Assembly (NCBI GenBank): GCA_016937345.1
Contig: JAFGWE010000021.1
Coordinates: 1 to 64,000 of the forward strand
Direction: 5' to 3'
Length of the DNA: 64,000 nt
From: Methanomicrobiaceae archaeon
GTDB taxonomy: Archaea; Halobacteriota; Methanomicrobia; Methanomicrobiales; Methanomicrobiaceae
The notes under the pieces were generated by a model. It saw only the letters and a program-made list of their open reading frames with translations, had not been told where the DNA came from and searched no databases. How positions within the stretch are numbered: position 1 is the stretch's first letter; each line of letters starts with the position of its first letter. The position numbers and the translations under genes were made by a program. Shown here piece after piece: positions 36,183 to 46,152 of the stretch.

Positions 36183-36689
36183 TTGGCAATAGGAAATTTT
36201 GTACCAAAGAAGGTTTTTTTCACTTCTGGTTCTGGTTCCCATCAGGACAGACTGACATCCTTTGAGATGGCGTTAAGGAGGGCATCTATTGAGTGTTATA
36301 ATCTGGTGGAAGTAAGCTCTATATTACCACCCAAATGTCAGATTGTATCAAAACAGGAAGGTTTAAGAGATCTCTTTCCCGGAAGCATTGTATTCACTGT
36401 GATGTCAAGACTTTCTTCAAATGAAGCCAAAAACAGAATAACATCCTCTGTCGGGATGGCTATCCCAAAAAATCCTGATACTGAGTGGGGATATTTTGCT
36501 GAATATCATACTTTTCATGAGACAAAGGAAGAGGCAGGTGATTACTCGGAGATGATTGCTAATAATATGTACACAAGTATTTCAGATAAGATTCCTGCAA
36601 AAACAATGAATGTAACCGAATCTGTTGTGGTTCCGAATAATGGAGACTGGGCAACTACTATTGCAGCGGCAGTGTTTATAATGGAATAA
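36183..36689 (+). CDS. pdaD: Pyruvoyl-dependent arginine decarboxylase
   Basis: A 168-residue proenzyme that cuts itself to form a pyruvoyl group and converts arginine to agmatine, the first step to polyamines. The cleavage serine sits in VEVSSILPPKC (cut between the two serines), with FTSGSGSHQDRLTSFEMALR at the start and YFAEYHT, the C-terminal Glu-containing strand. It starts with TTG at 36183; AGGTGA lies five bases upstream. The 234-base gap before it is AT-rich and holds an inverted repeat (36074-36080/36098-36104). Confidence 0.94.
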   Translation: MAIGNFVPKKVFFTSGSGSHQDRLTSFEMALRRASIECYNLVEVSSILPPKCQIVSKQEGLRDLFPGSIVFTVMSRLSSNEAKNRITSSVGMAIPKNPDTEWGYFAEYHTFHETKEEAGDYSEMIANNMYTSISDKIPAKTMNVTESVVVPNNGDWATTIAAAVFIME

Positions 36690-37018
36690 TTTTTTTCAGA
36701 TGATTTATGAAAAAAGAATGATTCAAAACTAAATTTATCATACAAATTTCCTTTATATCTGTATAAACTATATATCAATCTGTTGGATTTCATATTTTTA
36801 TTAATGCAGGCTTTTATCCATTTGTTTTAAACTATATCCTGTCAAACCTGTATGATTTTGGATATGTTTTAAAGTCAGGATTTAATAAATCAGTTGAATA
36901 GTAACTCATATTTATCTGTCCGTTTTGTTTTACAGAATTAAATTTAGGGAAAAATATAGTAATTATAATAAATAATTGATAAAAAAAATTGCGGATTAAA
37001 AAGAGAATTGGTACCTGA
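36690..37018. other. Gene-free AT-rich gap between pdaD and proS
   Basis: A 329-base intergenic stretch between convergent genes. It holds a T-run after pdaD, a TATA-like TGTATAAAC near 36761, an ATCCTG/CAGGAT inverted repeat far apart and no open frame with family features. I see no RNA gene or repeat array in it. Confidence 0.5.
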
Positions 37019-38452
37019 TTAGTAGCTTCTTGCAACAAGTGCAGGTTTAGAGGGCTTGCCGCAGATTATACATGTGTCTTCTTTTTCTTCAATGTATTCT
37101 GATCGGATCTCACTTCCAAGAACACTAACATCAAGTTTCTGCTCGATTTCATCGGCGCATTTCTTACTCCCGCACCATTGTAAGACTGCAACACCTGTTT
37201 CTGCTGCCTCTTTTGCCCCTTTTAGAGAATCTACTATTCTTATCTGCTCTTTTGCCTTTGATGAGGCTTTAAATTTCATATCCTTTTTAAATGACTCAAG
37301 TTGCTCTTTTATTCCGGATATTGCTTCTTCTCTTTTTATTGAAGTCTTCTGACCAAAGCGGTTTACAGCCATAATTACTCCGTTTTGAATATCTCTCGGA
37401 CCAATCTCAATTCTGAGGGGAACTCCTCTCATCTCCCAGTGATAGTATTTTGCACCCGGTCGAAGATCTCTTGAATCTGTTTTTACACGCATTCCTGCTG
37501 ATTTTATCTCTGTTTCAAGTAATTTTGCTGCATTCAGGATTTCTTCGGCGTTCTTTTTCATTATAATTGGAACAATTATTATCTGCAAAGGAGCAATTTC
37601 CGGCGGGAGAACAAGACCCTTATCGTCTCCGTGAACACTAAGCAGTGCAGCAATACACCTTTCAGAGATCCCATAGCATGTCTGGAATGCAAGCTTTTGC
37701 TCCCCTTTCTCATCCTCATATTTCAGATCAAATGTTTTTGAGAAGTTATCGCCGAGATGATGAACTGTACCTACCTGAAGTGTCTTGCCGTCAGGCATAA
37801 TGGCATCTGCAGCCATTGTGTAGTCAGCACCGGGAAACTTATCCCATTCCGGACGTTTTGAAAATATAATCGGAACGCATATTCTGTCATAAAATTCCCT
37901 GTATAGCGCGATTGCGTCTTCGACCTGATTTTTGGCATCATCCCACGTGGCATGAACAGTATGTGCTTCCTTAAAAGAGGTAATTTCACGCAGTCTGATA
38001 AGAGGGCGGGTATGCTTAGTCTCATAGCGGAAGGTGTTTACAATCTGATAGAGTTTAATTGGCAGGTCAGCATGTGAGCGCAACCAAAGAGCGTACATCG
38101 GGTATATTGCAGTCTCACTTGTCGGCCTTAATGCAAGCTTTATGTCAAGTTTGGTTGTGCCGCCATGTGTTACCCAGTAAACCTCCTCTTCAAATCCTTT
38201 GATGTGCTCTGCCTCTTTCATAAATTCATTCTCAGGAATAAGAAGTGGAAAGAGTGTTTCCTCATGATCGCGGTCTAAAAGTTCGCGAAGTATATTGTAT
38301 GTTGAACGTCGGAGTGAGAAGCCGTGCGGGTACCATACATAAAGACCCTTTACCGGGTAACGTACATCCATTATCTCTGCACGCCACAGTATTTCATTAT
38401 ACCATTCACTGAAATTTTCTTTTAAAGGAAGTGCTCCGCTGTCTTCTGCCAT
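37019..38452 (-). CDS. proS: Prolyl-tRNA synthetase (archaeal/eukaryote type)
   Basis: A 477-residue class II enzyme that charges tRNA-Pro. Motif 2 and the ATP site are in [25 protein letters not shown], with [14 protein letters not shown] before it and the anticodon domain ([18 protein letters not shown]) after about residue 285. The C-terminal zinc-type domain (CGSKKC, CIICGKP) ends in the conserved RSY tyrosine of the archaeal type. No INS editing domain. It follows spoIIM-like by two bases and ends the DUF63-SpoIIM-proS run. Confidence 0.97.
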   Translation of the reverse strand: MAEDSGALPLKENFSEWYNEILWRAEIMDVRYPVKGLYVWYPHGFSLRRSTYNILRELLDRDHEETLFPLLIPENEFMKEAEHIKGFEEEVYWVTHGGTTKLDIKLALRPTSETAIYPMYALWLRSHADLPIKLYQIVNTFRYETKHTRPLIRLREITSFKEAHTVHATWDDAKNQVEDAIALYREFYDRICVPIIFSKRPEWDKFPGADYTMAADAIMPDGKTLQVGTVHHLGDNFSKTFDLKYEDEKGEQKLAFQTCYGISERCIAALLSVHGDDKGLVLPPEIAPLQIIIVPIIMKKNAEEILNAAKLLETEIKSAGMRVKTDSRDLRPGAKYYHWEMRGVPLRIEIGPRDIQNGVIMAVNRFGQKTSIKREEAISGIKEQLESFKKDMKFKASSKAKEQIRIVDSLKGAKEAAETGVAVLQWCGSKKCADEIEQKLDVSVLGSEIRSEYIEEKEDTCIICGKPSKPALVARSY

Positions 38453-38454
38453 AT

Positions 38455-39030
38455 TCAGACTCCTTGAAGTACTAGATCTATGATTTGGGGCGTAATAAAT
38501 GCCTCTGTAACAGCCGCGAATGCAAGAAGTGGTATTACTATTAAGATAAATTGTTGTGCAAGAGATTTTGCATCTGATGCCGCATCGCCCTTACCTTTGA
38601 ATTCATCCCACAGGGATACAGAAAGTAAAAGTCCAAGACCTGCTGCTATTAAAAATGCCGGGATTTCCATTATGCCGTGCGGGATTATTGATGCCATAAC
38701 AGGAAGAATTCCTTTTTCCTCAGAAGCATAGCTTAAGACAAATCCAATTATAATTCCGTTTGTCATCAGAACAAACATGGTCACAAGCCCGAAAGTAGCA
38801 CCGCCTATAAAGAGTAAAACTGCTGCCTCAAGATTGTTTAAGAAAAGCTTTAATGAGAGCACTGCCTGATTGTCATCCGCTACAAATGCATACATCTCAT
38901 TTTGCAATGATGAGAGAAGGGTTTCTGCCATCTCTTCATTTTGTGCAAGCGAAAAGGCACCTACAAGGCAGAAAAAAAGGAATATTGCAAGTGATATGCA
39001 TACAGCTAATGAAAGTTTGTTCTTAAACAT
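38455..39030 (-). CDS. SpoIIM-family (stage II sporulation protein M) membrane protein
   Basis: A 191-residue integral membrane protein with about five hydrophobic segments and the SpoIIM/DUF95 signature [20 protein letters not shown] and [17 protein letters not shown]. Archaea do not sporulate; family members probably form small membrane complexes of unknown job. It overlaps DUF63 by eight bases and precedes proS by two, so the three are likely one transcript. The functional link to proS is unclear. Confidence 0.85.
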   Translation of the reverse strand: MFKNKLSLAVCISLAIFLFFCLVGAFSLAQNEEMAETLLSSLQNEMYAFVADDNQAVLSLKLFLNNLEAAVLLFIGGATFGLVTMFVLMTNGIIIGFVLSYASEEKGILPVMASIIPHGIMEIPAFLIAAGLGLLLSVSLWDEFKGKGDAASDAKSLAQQFILIVIPLLAFAAVTEAFITPQIIDLVLQGV

Positions 39031-39868
39031 AAAGGATCATCCTGACCATATCACGTATACCCGGAGCCATTCCCACCATTATCATTGCAAATATTATAAG
39101 GTGCCAAAGTGCCTGGCTGCCTTCTTTTCTATACATTTCAAGGATATATATTCCAGGAATAATCACGATGAGTTTTAGGGCAAACATTGAAAATGCAGTG
39201 CCTGTTGCCTCAATAAGAAAAGAACCTGCTACATGCTGCTCAACATATGCCATATCATGAAGATCTATCCCAAAACTTGTTGCACTTGCATCAAGCATGT
39301 GACCAAAAATAAGTAGTTTGTATAAAATGTCAGATACATATTCCCATTTAAGTACATATTTGAGGAATATCCAGACTGCAAATGAAGTTGCAGATGCCAT
39401 TGCAAGAATGAAGAACATCACAAAAAGATCTATCTGTGTTTCTGTAATCCCAACCCAGATTAATGGTATAAGAGATATCGCGCATGCAAAAACTCCTGCT
39501 GCACCAAATCCCCTGTTATAATTTTCAATAAAATTTATATTTTTTAGAAATCTTGAGAAAGAAAGTGCAGATATTGCATAGACAAAAATTACAAAATAAA
39601 TAACAGGCGTTATCAGCAGAATATACCAGGGGTAAGGTATTATTCCCGTATCTTCAACGACGCGTAAAAGACCTCCTAGCACTACATAGGGCATTAGAGC
39701 CAGAATAAACTCGTGATCAATATTAATTCCGGTTTTGATAAACCAGCGATATACAAGATATACTGCAATTATAAGGATGGCAGCATATGTGAGAGTGTCA
39801 ACTATTGTATATGCCTCTCCGTTGATGATCGGACCAACGTAATATTTGTATATAAAATCCCCTATCAT
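39023..39868 (-). CDS. DUF63 membrane protein
   Basis: A 281-residue protein with about eight membrane helices and DUF63 motifs (MPYVVLGGLLRVVEDTGIIPYP as ALMPYVVLGG and VEDTG, and FGHMLDASATSFGID). It is found in euryarchaea and has no known function. Its start is 14 bases from the divergent egsA start, and its probable TATA box lies inside egsA. It is the first gene of the DUF63-SpoIIM-proS run. Confidence 0.88.
   Translation of the reverse strand: MIGDFIYKYYVGPIINGEAYTIVDTLTYAAILIIAVYLVYRWFIKTGINIDHEFILALMPYVVLGGLLRVVEDTGIIPYPWYILLITPVIYFVIFVYAISALSFSRFLKNINFIENYNRGFGAAGVFACAISLIPLIWVGITETQIDLFVMFFILAMASATSFAVWIFLKYVLKWEYVSDILYKLLIFGHMLDASATSFGIDLHDMAYVEQHVAGSFLIEATGTAFSMFALKLIVIIPGIYILEMYRKEGSQALWHLIIFAMIMVGMAPGIRDMVRMILYV
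39849..39857 (+). promoter_or_regulatory. Probable TATA box of egsA, inside DUF63
   Basis: TATATAAAA lies within the first codons of the opposing DUF63 gene, about 30 bases before the egsA ATG at 39883. The mRNA would be leaderless or nearly so. Confidence 0.55.
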
Positions 39869-39882
39869 TTATTGATAAAATA

Positions 39883-40962
39883 ATGAGCGCAGATGGTATA
39901 AACGTACTCAAAAAACCCCAATTTGACAAATCCAGATGGCTTCAGATGCCGCGGGATGTTATTATTGGACATGGAACGATAGAACAGCTCCCAAAAGTCT
40001 GCGAAGATCTGCACCTGGGAAAATCTGCTCTTATTATTGCCGGCGAAAATACAATGAAGGCCGCCGGCGGTCATGCCCGTGACCTTCTTGAAGAAAGATA
40101 TGATGTAGAGATATTTGGTGCAAAAAATATCTCTCCGGAGACGATTGAAAACGCCGAAAACGCTGCAAAAGGGCTTGATTTCATTGTGGGTGTCGGCGGT
40201 GGAAAAGCAATAGATATTGCAAAAATTGTCTCTTATAATCTTGACTGCCAGTTTGTCAGTGTTCCAACTGCTGCCTCTCACGATGGAATCGCTTCATCGC
40301 GTGCATCAGTTCCAACAGAAGGGGGCAGTGTGTCTCTTGATGCCCATCCCCCGCATGCTATAGTGGCAGACACTGAGATTATTGCAAAAGCGCCTCACCG
40401 GCTTATGGCATCAGGATGTGCAGATATTATCTCCAATCATACTGCAATTTTGGACTGGGAATTATCCCACAGGATTAAGGGAGAAGAAATAAGTGAATAT
40501 GCTGCGGCGCTCTCTAAAATGACGGCAGAGATACTTGTTCAAAATGCGCATCTGATATATCCTGGTTCTGAGGAAGGTGCCTGGATTGTGACAAAAGCTC
40601 TTGTCTCATCCGGTGTTGCCATGAGTATTGCAGGTTCATCCAGACCTGCTTCAGGCGGAGAGCATAAATTCAGCCACGCTTTGGATATAATTGCTCCCGG
40701 TAAGGGCCTTCATGGAGAACAATGTGGTGTGGGTTCGATTATGACGATGTACCTTCATGGCGGCAACTGGCGCGAGATTAGAAAATCCTTAAAAGATATC
40801 GGCGCGCCAACCACCCCTAAAGGACTGGGCATTGATGATGATACAGCTGTAAAAGCTCTTTTAATGGCAAAAAACATAAGACCCGAAAGATTTACAATTC
40901 TGGATATGGGTCTTGAAAAAGAATGTGCAGAAAAGCTTGTAAAAATGCTTTATGCGGAGTAA
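39883..40962 (+). CDS. egsA: sn-Glycerol-1-phosphate dehydrogenase
   Basis: A 359-residue enzyme that makes sn-glycerol-1-phosphate, the backbone of archaeal lipids, from dihydroxyacetone phosphate with NAD(P)H. The GGGKAIDIAK motif, VPTAASHDGIASSRASV and the zinc-site Asp and His residues (SGCADIISN, SGGEHKFSHALD, GLHGEQCGVG) are visible. Length is usual. It is divergent from DUF63 and followed by a UPF0179 gene after six bases. Confidence 0.96.
   Translation: MSADGINVLKKPQFDKSRWLQMPRDVIIGHGTIEQLPKVCEDLHLGKSALIIAGENTMKAAGGHARDLLEERYDVEIFGAKNISPETIENAENAAKGLDFIVGVGGGKAIDIAKIVSYNLDCQFVSVPTAASHDGIASSRASVPTEGGSVSLDAHPPHAIVADTEIIAKAPHRLMASGCADIISNHTAILDWELSHRIKGEEISEYAAALSKMTAEILVQNAHLIYPGSEEGAWIVTKALVSSGVAMSIAGSSRPASGGEHKFSHALDIIAPGKGLHGEQCGVGSIMTMYLHGGNWREIRKSLKDIGAPTTPKGLGIDDDTAVKALLMAKNIRPERFTILDMGLEKECAEKLVKMLYAE
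39897..39902 (-). promoter_or_regulatory. Probable TATA box of DUF63, inside egsA
   Basis: TATAAA in + orientation reads TTTATA on the - strand. It lies inside the egsA coding start, 29-34 bases from the DUF63 ATG (39868), the usual TATA distance for a leaderless message. Confidence 0.45.
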
Positions 40963-40968
40963 TTAGTT

Positions 40969-41424
40969 ATGGAAGAGAATCAGATTCGTATAACTCTGAT
41001 TGGCAAAGCCCTCTCTAAAATCGGAAATGAGTTTATTTATAAAGGTGATCTTCCTGAATGTGAAGGCTGCAGGATGTTTAAAGTCTGTAATAATCTGATT
41101 CCAAAGCGGCGTTATCGAATTGTAGGATTGAGGGGTGAGAATGTACATTCATGCAATGTTCATTATGAGGGTGTGTGTGCGATAGAGGTTGTTGAAGCGC
41201 CGATAACTGCACTTATCGATTCAAAGAAGGCAATATTAAATTCTGAAATAATTTATGAACCCTTGTGCACTGAAACCGGCTGCAAAAGCTATGATCTGTG
41301 TTTTGCAGAGGGATTAATCGAAGGTGAGCGTTATCTTATCTCTTCTGTATCGGACTATTCAAAATCAGAATGCATTAAAAAGAAAGCAATGAAAAAGGTA
41401 GAGCTGACTCCTGTATCCGGTTAA
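40969..41424 (+). CDS. UPF0179 family protein
   Basis: A 151-residue archaeal UPF0179 protein. Cysteine pairs stand out: CEGCRMFKVCNNL, CNVHYEGVCAIEVVE and CTETGCKSYDLCF, eight in all, pointing to bound metal or an iron-sulfur cluster. It is nearly universal in euryarchaeal methanogens and has no known function. It lies just downstream of egsA, likely in one transcript, and overlaps the opposing ADP-ribosylglycohydrolase by four bases. Confidence 0.88.
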   Translation: MEENQIRITLIGKALSKIGNEFIYKGDLPECEGCRMFKVCNNLIPKRRYRIVGLRGENVHSCNVHYEGVCAIEVVEAPITALIDSKKAILNSEIIYEPLCTETGCKSYDLCFAEGLIEGERYLISSVSDYSKSECIKKKAMKKVELTPVSG

Positions 41425-42302
41425 AAAGCTTTTTTTGCCAGTGAAAATGCCGCTTTTTCAATTCTTTCTCTATGTTTTAGTTTTAATCTCCACCTTTTTG
41501 GAATTTCATCCAGTCCCCAGAACGCCCCTCCAAGAGCGCCGCAGACAGCGCCTATTGTGTCGGTGTCTCCACCCATATTGACTGCCTGAATGAGCATCCC
41601 TTCAAAATCTGAAGAATGCATAAAAACAGATACTGCACAATGCGTAGCTTCAAGTGCGTCCAGAGATGGCTTTAATGGAGTTTTCCTTCTCTCCGACAGC
41701 ATATTGAGAACTTCTGTATTTTTACATTCTGATAGTGAATTGCAATAGGCATCTGTTCTGTTCTCACCCCTGCATAATCTGCTTACCATATTGTTCACAA
41801 AAGCTGTACACTCGCATGCAACAGGATGGTAGTGTGTAATTCTTGAACAAATTATGCTGTACAAGCGTGTTTTATCCGGAGGGAAAAAAACTCCCAGGGG
41901 TGCTCCACGCATAACGCTGCCGTTGCTTCTCCCTCCGCCTTTTTCATACAGATTGCGGGAGAGGATAACAGGGTCGCCTCCATTTATCATCCCCACAAAT
42001 ATCTGAGATGAAGTCGGGCCGTAAAATGCCGGATTCTTTTGGTACTCCAAACACATTCTGCGGGCAATATCATCTGCAAAAAAATCTTCATTCTCTATTA
42101 GGGATTCAGCAACCGCGAGCGCCTGAAAGGTATCATCAGTTATGTCGCCTGCCTGCAAAAGGTGTAATCCTCCGTAAACCATCTCGGTTACGGGTATTTC
42201 TCGCGCAGGTAAGCCCTCCAGCGGCGCGCCCAGAGAATCACCTGTTGCAAGTCCGATCAAAGTTCCTGTTCCCCGCAAATAATCAAATATAAAGATCACC
42301 AA
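41421..42302 (-). CDS. ADP-ribosylglycohydrolase family protein
   Basis: A 293-residue all-helical hydrolase of the DraG/ARH family that removes ADP-ribose from proteins or small molecules. The metal site is read as GLATGDSLGAPLEG, DITDDTFQALAVAE and GGDTDTIGAVCGALGGAFWG. Substrate unknown. The family in methanogens has been linked with nitrogenase control (DraG), but no nitrogenase or DraT is near. It faces UPF0179 tail to tail. Confidence 0.9.
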   Translation of the reverse strand: MVIFIFDYLRGTGTLIGLATGDSLGAPLEGLPAREIPVTEMVYGGLHLLQAGDITDDTFQALAVAESLIENEDFFADDIARRMCLEYQKNPAFYGPTSSQIFVGMINGGDPVILSRNLYEKGGGRSNGSVMRGAPLGVFFPPDKTRLYSIICSRITHYHPVACECTAFVNNMVSRLCRGENRTDAYCNSLSECKNTEVLNMLSERRKTPLKPSLDALEATHCAVSVFMHSSDFEGMLIQAVNMGGDTDTIGAVCGALGGAFWGLDEIPKRWRLKLKHRERIEKAAFSLAKKAF

Positions 42303-42352
42303 TTAATTATATCTTGTTAGGATTGTAGTATTTTTTAAGGATTGGTGATTGA

Positions 42353-42619
42353 GTGCAGAAGGAGGAATTACTTCATTTACATATGCTTCTTGTACAGGTT
42401 AAGAAGTACTATGAATCGATTGATAAAGATGAGATTATTACAGACAAATATGACAGACTGAATATTTCACCTGTTCATATTCACAAAAACAAAATATGCC
42501 ACAAAGAAGCTATTTTAACCCTCGGTGGAGAGCTTGTGGGATATATTCATCATGAACATGTGCCGGCAGTTGATTATGCTTCAGGTACCGGTTCTGAAGA
42601 GGTTGCCGTTGAAAACTAA
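42353..42619 (+). CDS. UPF0058 family protein
   Basis: An 88-residue archaeal protein of UPF0058: N-terminal ELLHLHMLLVQVKKYYE helix, DRLNISPVHIHKNKICHKEAIL, and an acidic tail. Function unknown. The GTG start at 42353 is preceded by GGTGAT. The following elp3 TTG start lies inside its 3' end, so the two are coupled. Confidence 0.85.
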   Translation: MQKEELLHLHMLLVQVKKYYESIDKDEIITDKYDRLNISPVHIHKNKICHKEAILTLGGELVGYIHHEHVPAVDYASGTGSEEVAVEN

Positions 42620-44201
42620 TCCGGCTGATTATCATTCTATTTTAAGGGAGATTATTTCCCGTATTTTATCTGAAGCAAAAACACCTTCAGATGTTCAAAA
42701 AATAAAGGCCTCAGTTGCAAAGAAGTATTCACTTCATTCATTCCCGCGGAACTCTGATATTTTTGCAGCGGCACGAAAAGAAGAAAAAGAGTATCTGCGC
42801 TCATTTGTTCAGGTAAAACCATCACGTACTATTTCAGGAGTTGCTCCTGTTGCAGTGATGACATCGCCGCATCCCTGCCCGCATGGTATTTGTCTCCCGT
42901 GTCCCGGAGGGCCTGATAATCCGCTTTTCAGATCCCCGCAAAGTTACACCGGTGAAGAACCTGCCGCACTTAGGGCAAGGCAGCTGGATTACAATCCTTA
43001 TATACAGGTTCAGGCAAGGCTTCGCCAGTTTGAGGAGCTTGGTCATCATATTGAGAAAGCCGAACTAATTGTCATGGGTGGAACAATGACTGCACGCGAG
43101 CCTGAATATCAGGAATGGTTTATGCGGTCATGCATACGTGCAATGAATGAATATGGGGAATCTGATCGTGGAGATATTTTCACTTTTGAAGAGCTCTGCA
43201 ATGAAAATGAACATTCCAGAGTAAGATGCATAGCTGTTACATTTGAGACAAGACCTGACTGGTGCAAAAAGGAGCATATAGACCGGATGCTCTCTTTGGG
43301 AGTTACAAAGGTTGAACTGGGTGTTCAGCAGATCGATGATAATATTCTTGAATATAACCGAAGGGGCCATCTGGTAAAAGAGTCTGTTTTGGCAAATTGC
43401 AATCTCCGGAATGCTGGAATTAAGGTCGGATTTCATATAATGCCCAACCTTCCGTCAGCAACAATTGAAGATGATATGAAAATGTTTGACACTCTCTTTA
43501 CTGACGAGAGGTTTTGTCCTGATTTCATTAAAATATACCCTACACTTGTGACTCCCGGTTCTGAAATAGAAAAACTCTGGGAAAATGGTGAATACAGGGT
43601 TTATGATGAGGACGAATTGATTGATCTTGTAGCTTATGGGAAATCAAAACTTCCTGAATATGTGCGCCTTCAGAGAGTTCAGCGTGATATTCCTGCAAAA
43701 CTTATTGTCGCAGGTTCTCATTATAGTAATTTCAGGCAGCTTGCAAAGGAAAGATTACTTCTAAATGGGGGAAATTGCAGGTGTATTAGATGTCGGGAAG
43801 CTGGAAGAAATGAAATTTCAGAAGAGCCCTCGATAAAAATTACTGAGTACAAATGCTGCGGCGGGACTGAATATTTTATTCAGGCGGTTGCAAATGACTC
43901 TCTGGTTGGTTTTGTAAGACTTCGACTTCCTTCTAAAACGTGGAGGGATGAGCTAAAAGATGCTGCACTTGTAAGGGAACTTCATGTATATGGTGCCGTT
44001 GTTCCTATCTCTGAAAAAGGATCCGGTAACAAGTGGCAGCATCGAAATTTTGGGGATCGTCTTTTAAGGATTGCAGAAGATATCTCAAAAGATAAAGGTT
44101 ATGGGCGTGTTGCAGTAATGAGTGGAATCGGAGTTCGGCCGTATTATCAAAAACGCAATTATGAAAGACGCGGACCATATATGGTTAAGGAAATTGCATG
44201 A
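42609..44201 (+). CDS. elp3: Elp3: tRNA U34 carboxymethyl-transferase
   Basis: A 530-residue radical-SAM/acetyltransferase fusion that modifies wobble uridine in tRNA. The SAM cluster cysteines are in CPHGICLPCPGG (a C-x4-C-x2-C pattern), with the AREPEYQEWF region after it and the GNAT domain from about 390 on (LVRELHVYGAVVP, QHRNFGDRLLRIAE). The TTG at 42609 is chosen because GAGGTTG precedes it and homologues begin here; the longer frame is not family-like. The last bases overlap priS by four. Confidence 0.93.
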   Translation: MKTNPADYHSILREIISRILSEAKTPSDVQKIKASVAKKYSLHSFPRNSDIFAAARKEEKEYLRSFVQVKPSRTISGVAPVAVMTSPHPCPHGICLPCPGGPDNPLFRSPQSYTGEEPAALRARQLDYNPYIQVQARLRQFEELGHHIEKAELIVMGGTMTAREPEYQEWFMRSCIRAMNEYGESDRGDIFTFEELCNENEHSRVRCIAVTFETRPDWCKKEHIDRMLSLGVTKVELGVQQIDDNILEYNRRGHLVKESVLANCNLRNAGIKVGFHIMPNLPSATIEDDMKMFDTLFTDERFCPDFIKIYPTLVTPGSEIEKLWENGEYRVYDEDELIDLVAYGKSKLPEYVRLQRVQRDIPAKLIVAGSHYSNFRQLAKERLLLNGGNCRCIRCREAGRNEISEEPSIKITEYKCCGGTEYFIQAVANDSLVGFVRLRLPSKTWRDELKDAALVRELHVYGAVVPISEKGSGNKWQHRNFGDRLLRIAEDISKDKGYGRVAVMSGIGVRPYYQKRNYERRGPYMVKEIA

Positions 44202-45343
44202 ATGCAGCAACATATGAATATCTGAAACAGAATTTTTCCGAATATTACCGCGGGGCTGTTTTTGAGATACCCCCAGCTCTTGAGCAGCGGGAATGGGGTT
44301 TTATATTTTTTGATTCTGAGAATGATGTCAGAATGAAGAGGCATATTGCATTCGGTTCAAAAGGTGAAGTTGAAAACTATCTGAAAACTATGGTGCCGCA
44401 GCATGCATATTATTCAACAGCCTATTATGCTCTTCCTTCAGCCGGTACAATGCAGGATAAGGTATGGTCGGGTGCAGATTTGATATTTGATCTTGATGCT
44501 GACCATATTGTACGTGGCGCATATGACAAAATGCTTGACAGAGTTAAGGAGGAGACCTTTAAAATAATCGGAATGCTCACAGAAGAGCTTGGTTTTTCCA
44601 AAAAAGATATAAAACTTGTATTCTCCGGAGGCAGGGGGTATCATATTCATATAAGAAACCTTGAGGTCAGGAACTGGTCAAGTGCAGAAAGACGTGAACT
44701 GGTCGATTATGTATGTGGAACAGGTCTTGATCCTGACATAATGCTCAGGGGCAGAGGCAATAGTGAAAATGTTTCAGGGTGGTCACTGCGTTACAGACAG
44801 GCATTAATTGAATATCTTCGTGAGTTAAAAAATCTTGGAGAAGAAGGGGCTGTAAATAAAATATCTTCATTAAAGGGTATCAGTAAGGATTCTGCCAGTG
44901 AATTTGTATACTCTATTGACAATACTATTGCACGACTAAAAAAACCTGAGAAGGGAGTTTTGGTAAACCGTGTATTAAGGACTGTTCTTACGGGCGAAGA
45001 CACCGATTTTTACAAAAAAATCAGGGAGAAAGCAGCACTTACAGACGAACCGGTGACGACCGATATTAAACGTCTGATAAGGATGCCAGGCTCTCTTCAC
45101 GGGGGCAGCGGGTTTAAAGTCTTAAGCCTTTCATTGAAGGAATTTGAAGAGTTTGATCCCCTTATTGATGCAGTTGTTTTTGGAGATGAATCTGTAAAGG
45201 TGGATCTGGCCTTTGGACTTGAAATGCCACTCTTAGGAAATAAATATTCTCTTGAGAAGGGAATAAATATTGTACCTGAAGCACTTGCTGTTTTTCTGTG
45301 TGCCAGAGGTATTGCAGATTATAGCGGAGGAATGATGAAGTAA
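44198..45343 (+). CDS. priS: DNA primase small catalytic subunit
   Basis: A 381-residue PriS that makes RNA or DNA primers for replication. The metal-binding DLIFDLDADH motif (Asp-x-Asp), SGGRGYHIHI, the RMPGSLHGGSGFKV basic loop and the N-terminal YYRGAVFEIP are all family marks. It overlaps elp3 by four bases and is followed by a GINS gene after one base. The large subunit is not in the window. Confidence 0.96.
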   Translation: MNAATYEYLKQNFSEYYRGAVFEIPPALEQREWGFIFFDSENDVRMKRHIAFGSKGEVENYLKTMVPQHAYYSTAYYALPSAGTMQDKVWSGADLIFDLDADHIVRGAYDKMLDRVKEETFKIIGMLTEELGFSKKDIKLVFSGGRGYHIHIRNLEVRNWSSAERRELVDYVCGTGLDPDIMLRGRGNSENVSGWSLRYRQALIEYLRELKNLGEEGAVNKISSLKGISKDSASEFVYSIDNTIARLKKPEKGVLVNRVLRTVLTGEDTDFYKKIREKAALTDEPVTTDIKRLIRMPGSLHGGSGFKVLSLSLKEFEEFDPLIDAVVFGDESVKVDLAFGLEMPLLGNKYSLEKGINIVPEALAVFLCARGIADYSGGMMK

Positions 45344-45344
45344 A

Positions 45345-46046
45345 ATGGACTTTGATTATCTCAGACTTATTTCACTTGATGAAAGGGAGAGTGGTAAACT
45401 ATCCTCAATATCAATAAACACTTTTGATATGGCCCGTGATTATCTGGCCGAACTCTATGATGAGGCAAAGTCTATTGATCATTTCATGACGGAAAGAGGA
45501 AGCGAGCTCATAAATGAGATTGAGAGTGTTCAGTCAGTATTGCAGACAATAATAGATCAAAGATTTAAAAAGATAATCAAACTTGCAGAGAATCAGATAG
45601 GCAGCGGGAAGATAGACAAAGAAGAGCTTAAGATGCTCATACCTGTTGAAAGGGAGATGTTCGATGAAATTTTAAGCGCGATAGGAGAATGCAGGGATAA
45701 GATAACCGGAGTTTGTATTCAACCTTCAAATGAATCTTCAAAGGCGCACCTATCTAAAAAGATGAAATCTGCTTTAAATTCAGCAGATGAAGTAACTATG
45801 TTTCCTGAGTCTGATGAAGCTATATGTCGGGATATAAGGGAGATCCCCGCCTCCCAAAGCACAGATAATTTAGAAGACGATTTTGAATATGGGATTGTTT
45901 ACATAAAGGAAAATATGGACTCTTTTATGGGTCTTGATGGTCATATATATTCATTATCCGCTGAGGATGTTGTATCACTTCCTTTACAGAATGCATCAGT
46001 TCTCTACGGACGCAACATAGCCTTAAATATCAGGGTTAGCAAATAA
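45345..46046 (+). CDS. GINS complex subunit (Gins51/Sld5-type)
   Basis: A 233-residue protein matching archaeal GINS. The A domain runs from the N-terminus (YLAELYDEAKSID, SELINEIESVQSVLQTIIDQRFKKII) to LIPVEREMFDEI, and a B domain sits at the C-terminus (YIKENMDSFMGLDGHIY, SAEDVVSLPLQNASVL). A charged linker joins them. In archaea GINS bridges MCM and Cdc45-like proteins. Position right after priS repeats the known archaeal order. Confidence 0.85.
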   Translation: MDFDYLRLISLDERESGKLSSISINTFDMARDYLAELYDEAKSIDHFMTERGSELINEIESVQSVLQTIIDQRFKKIIKLAENQIGSGKIDKEELKMLIPVEREMFDEILSAIGECRDKITGVCIQPSNESSKAHLSKKMKSALNSADEVTMFPESDEAICRDIREIPASQSTDNLEDDFEYGIVYIKENMDSFMGLDGHIYSLSAEDVVSLPLQNASVLYGRNIALNIRVSK

Positions 46047-46152
46047 TAATGAGATTTATTGTGAAGACTTCCCGTCAGGGGTGTTTTCCCGGCCGGAGTA
46101 AACTAATGATTTTACGCCGGTTAATATCCAAATCAAAGGGGCTAAACGTTTT

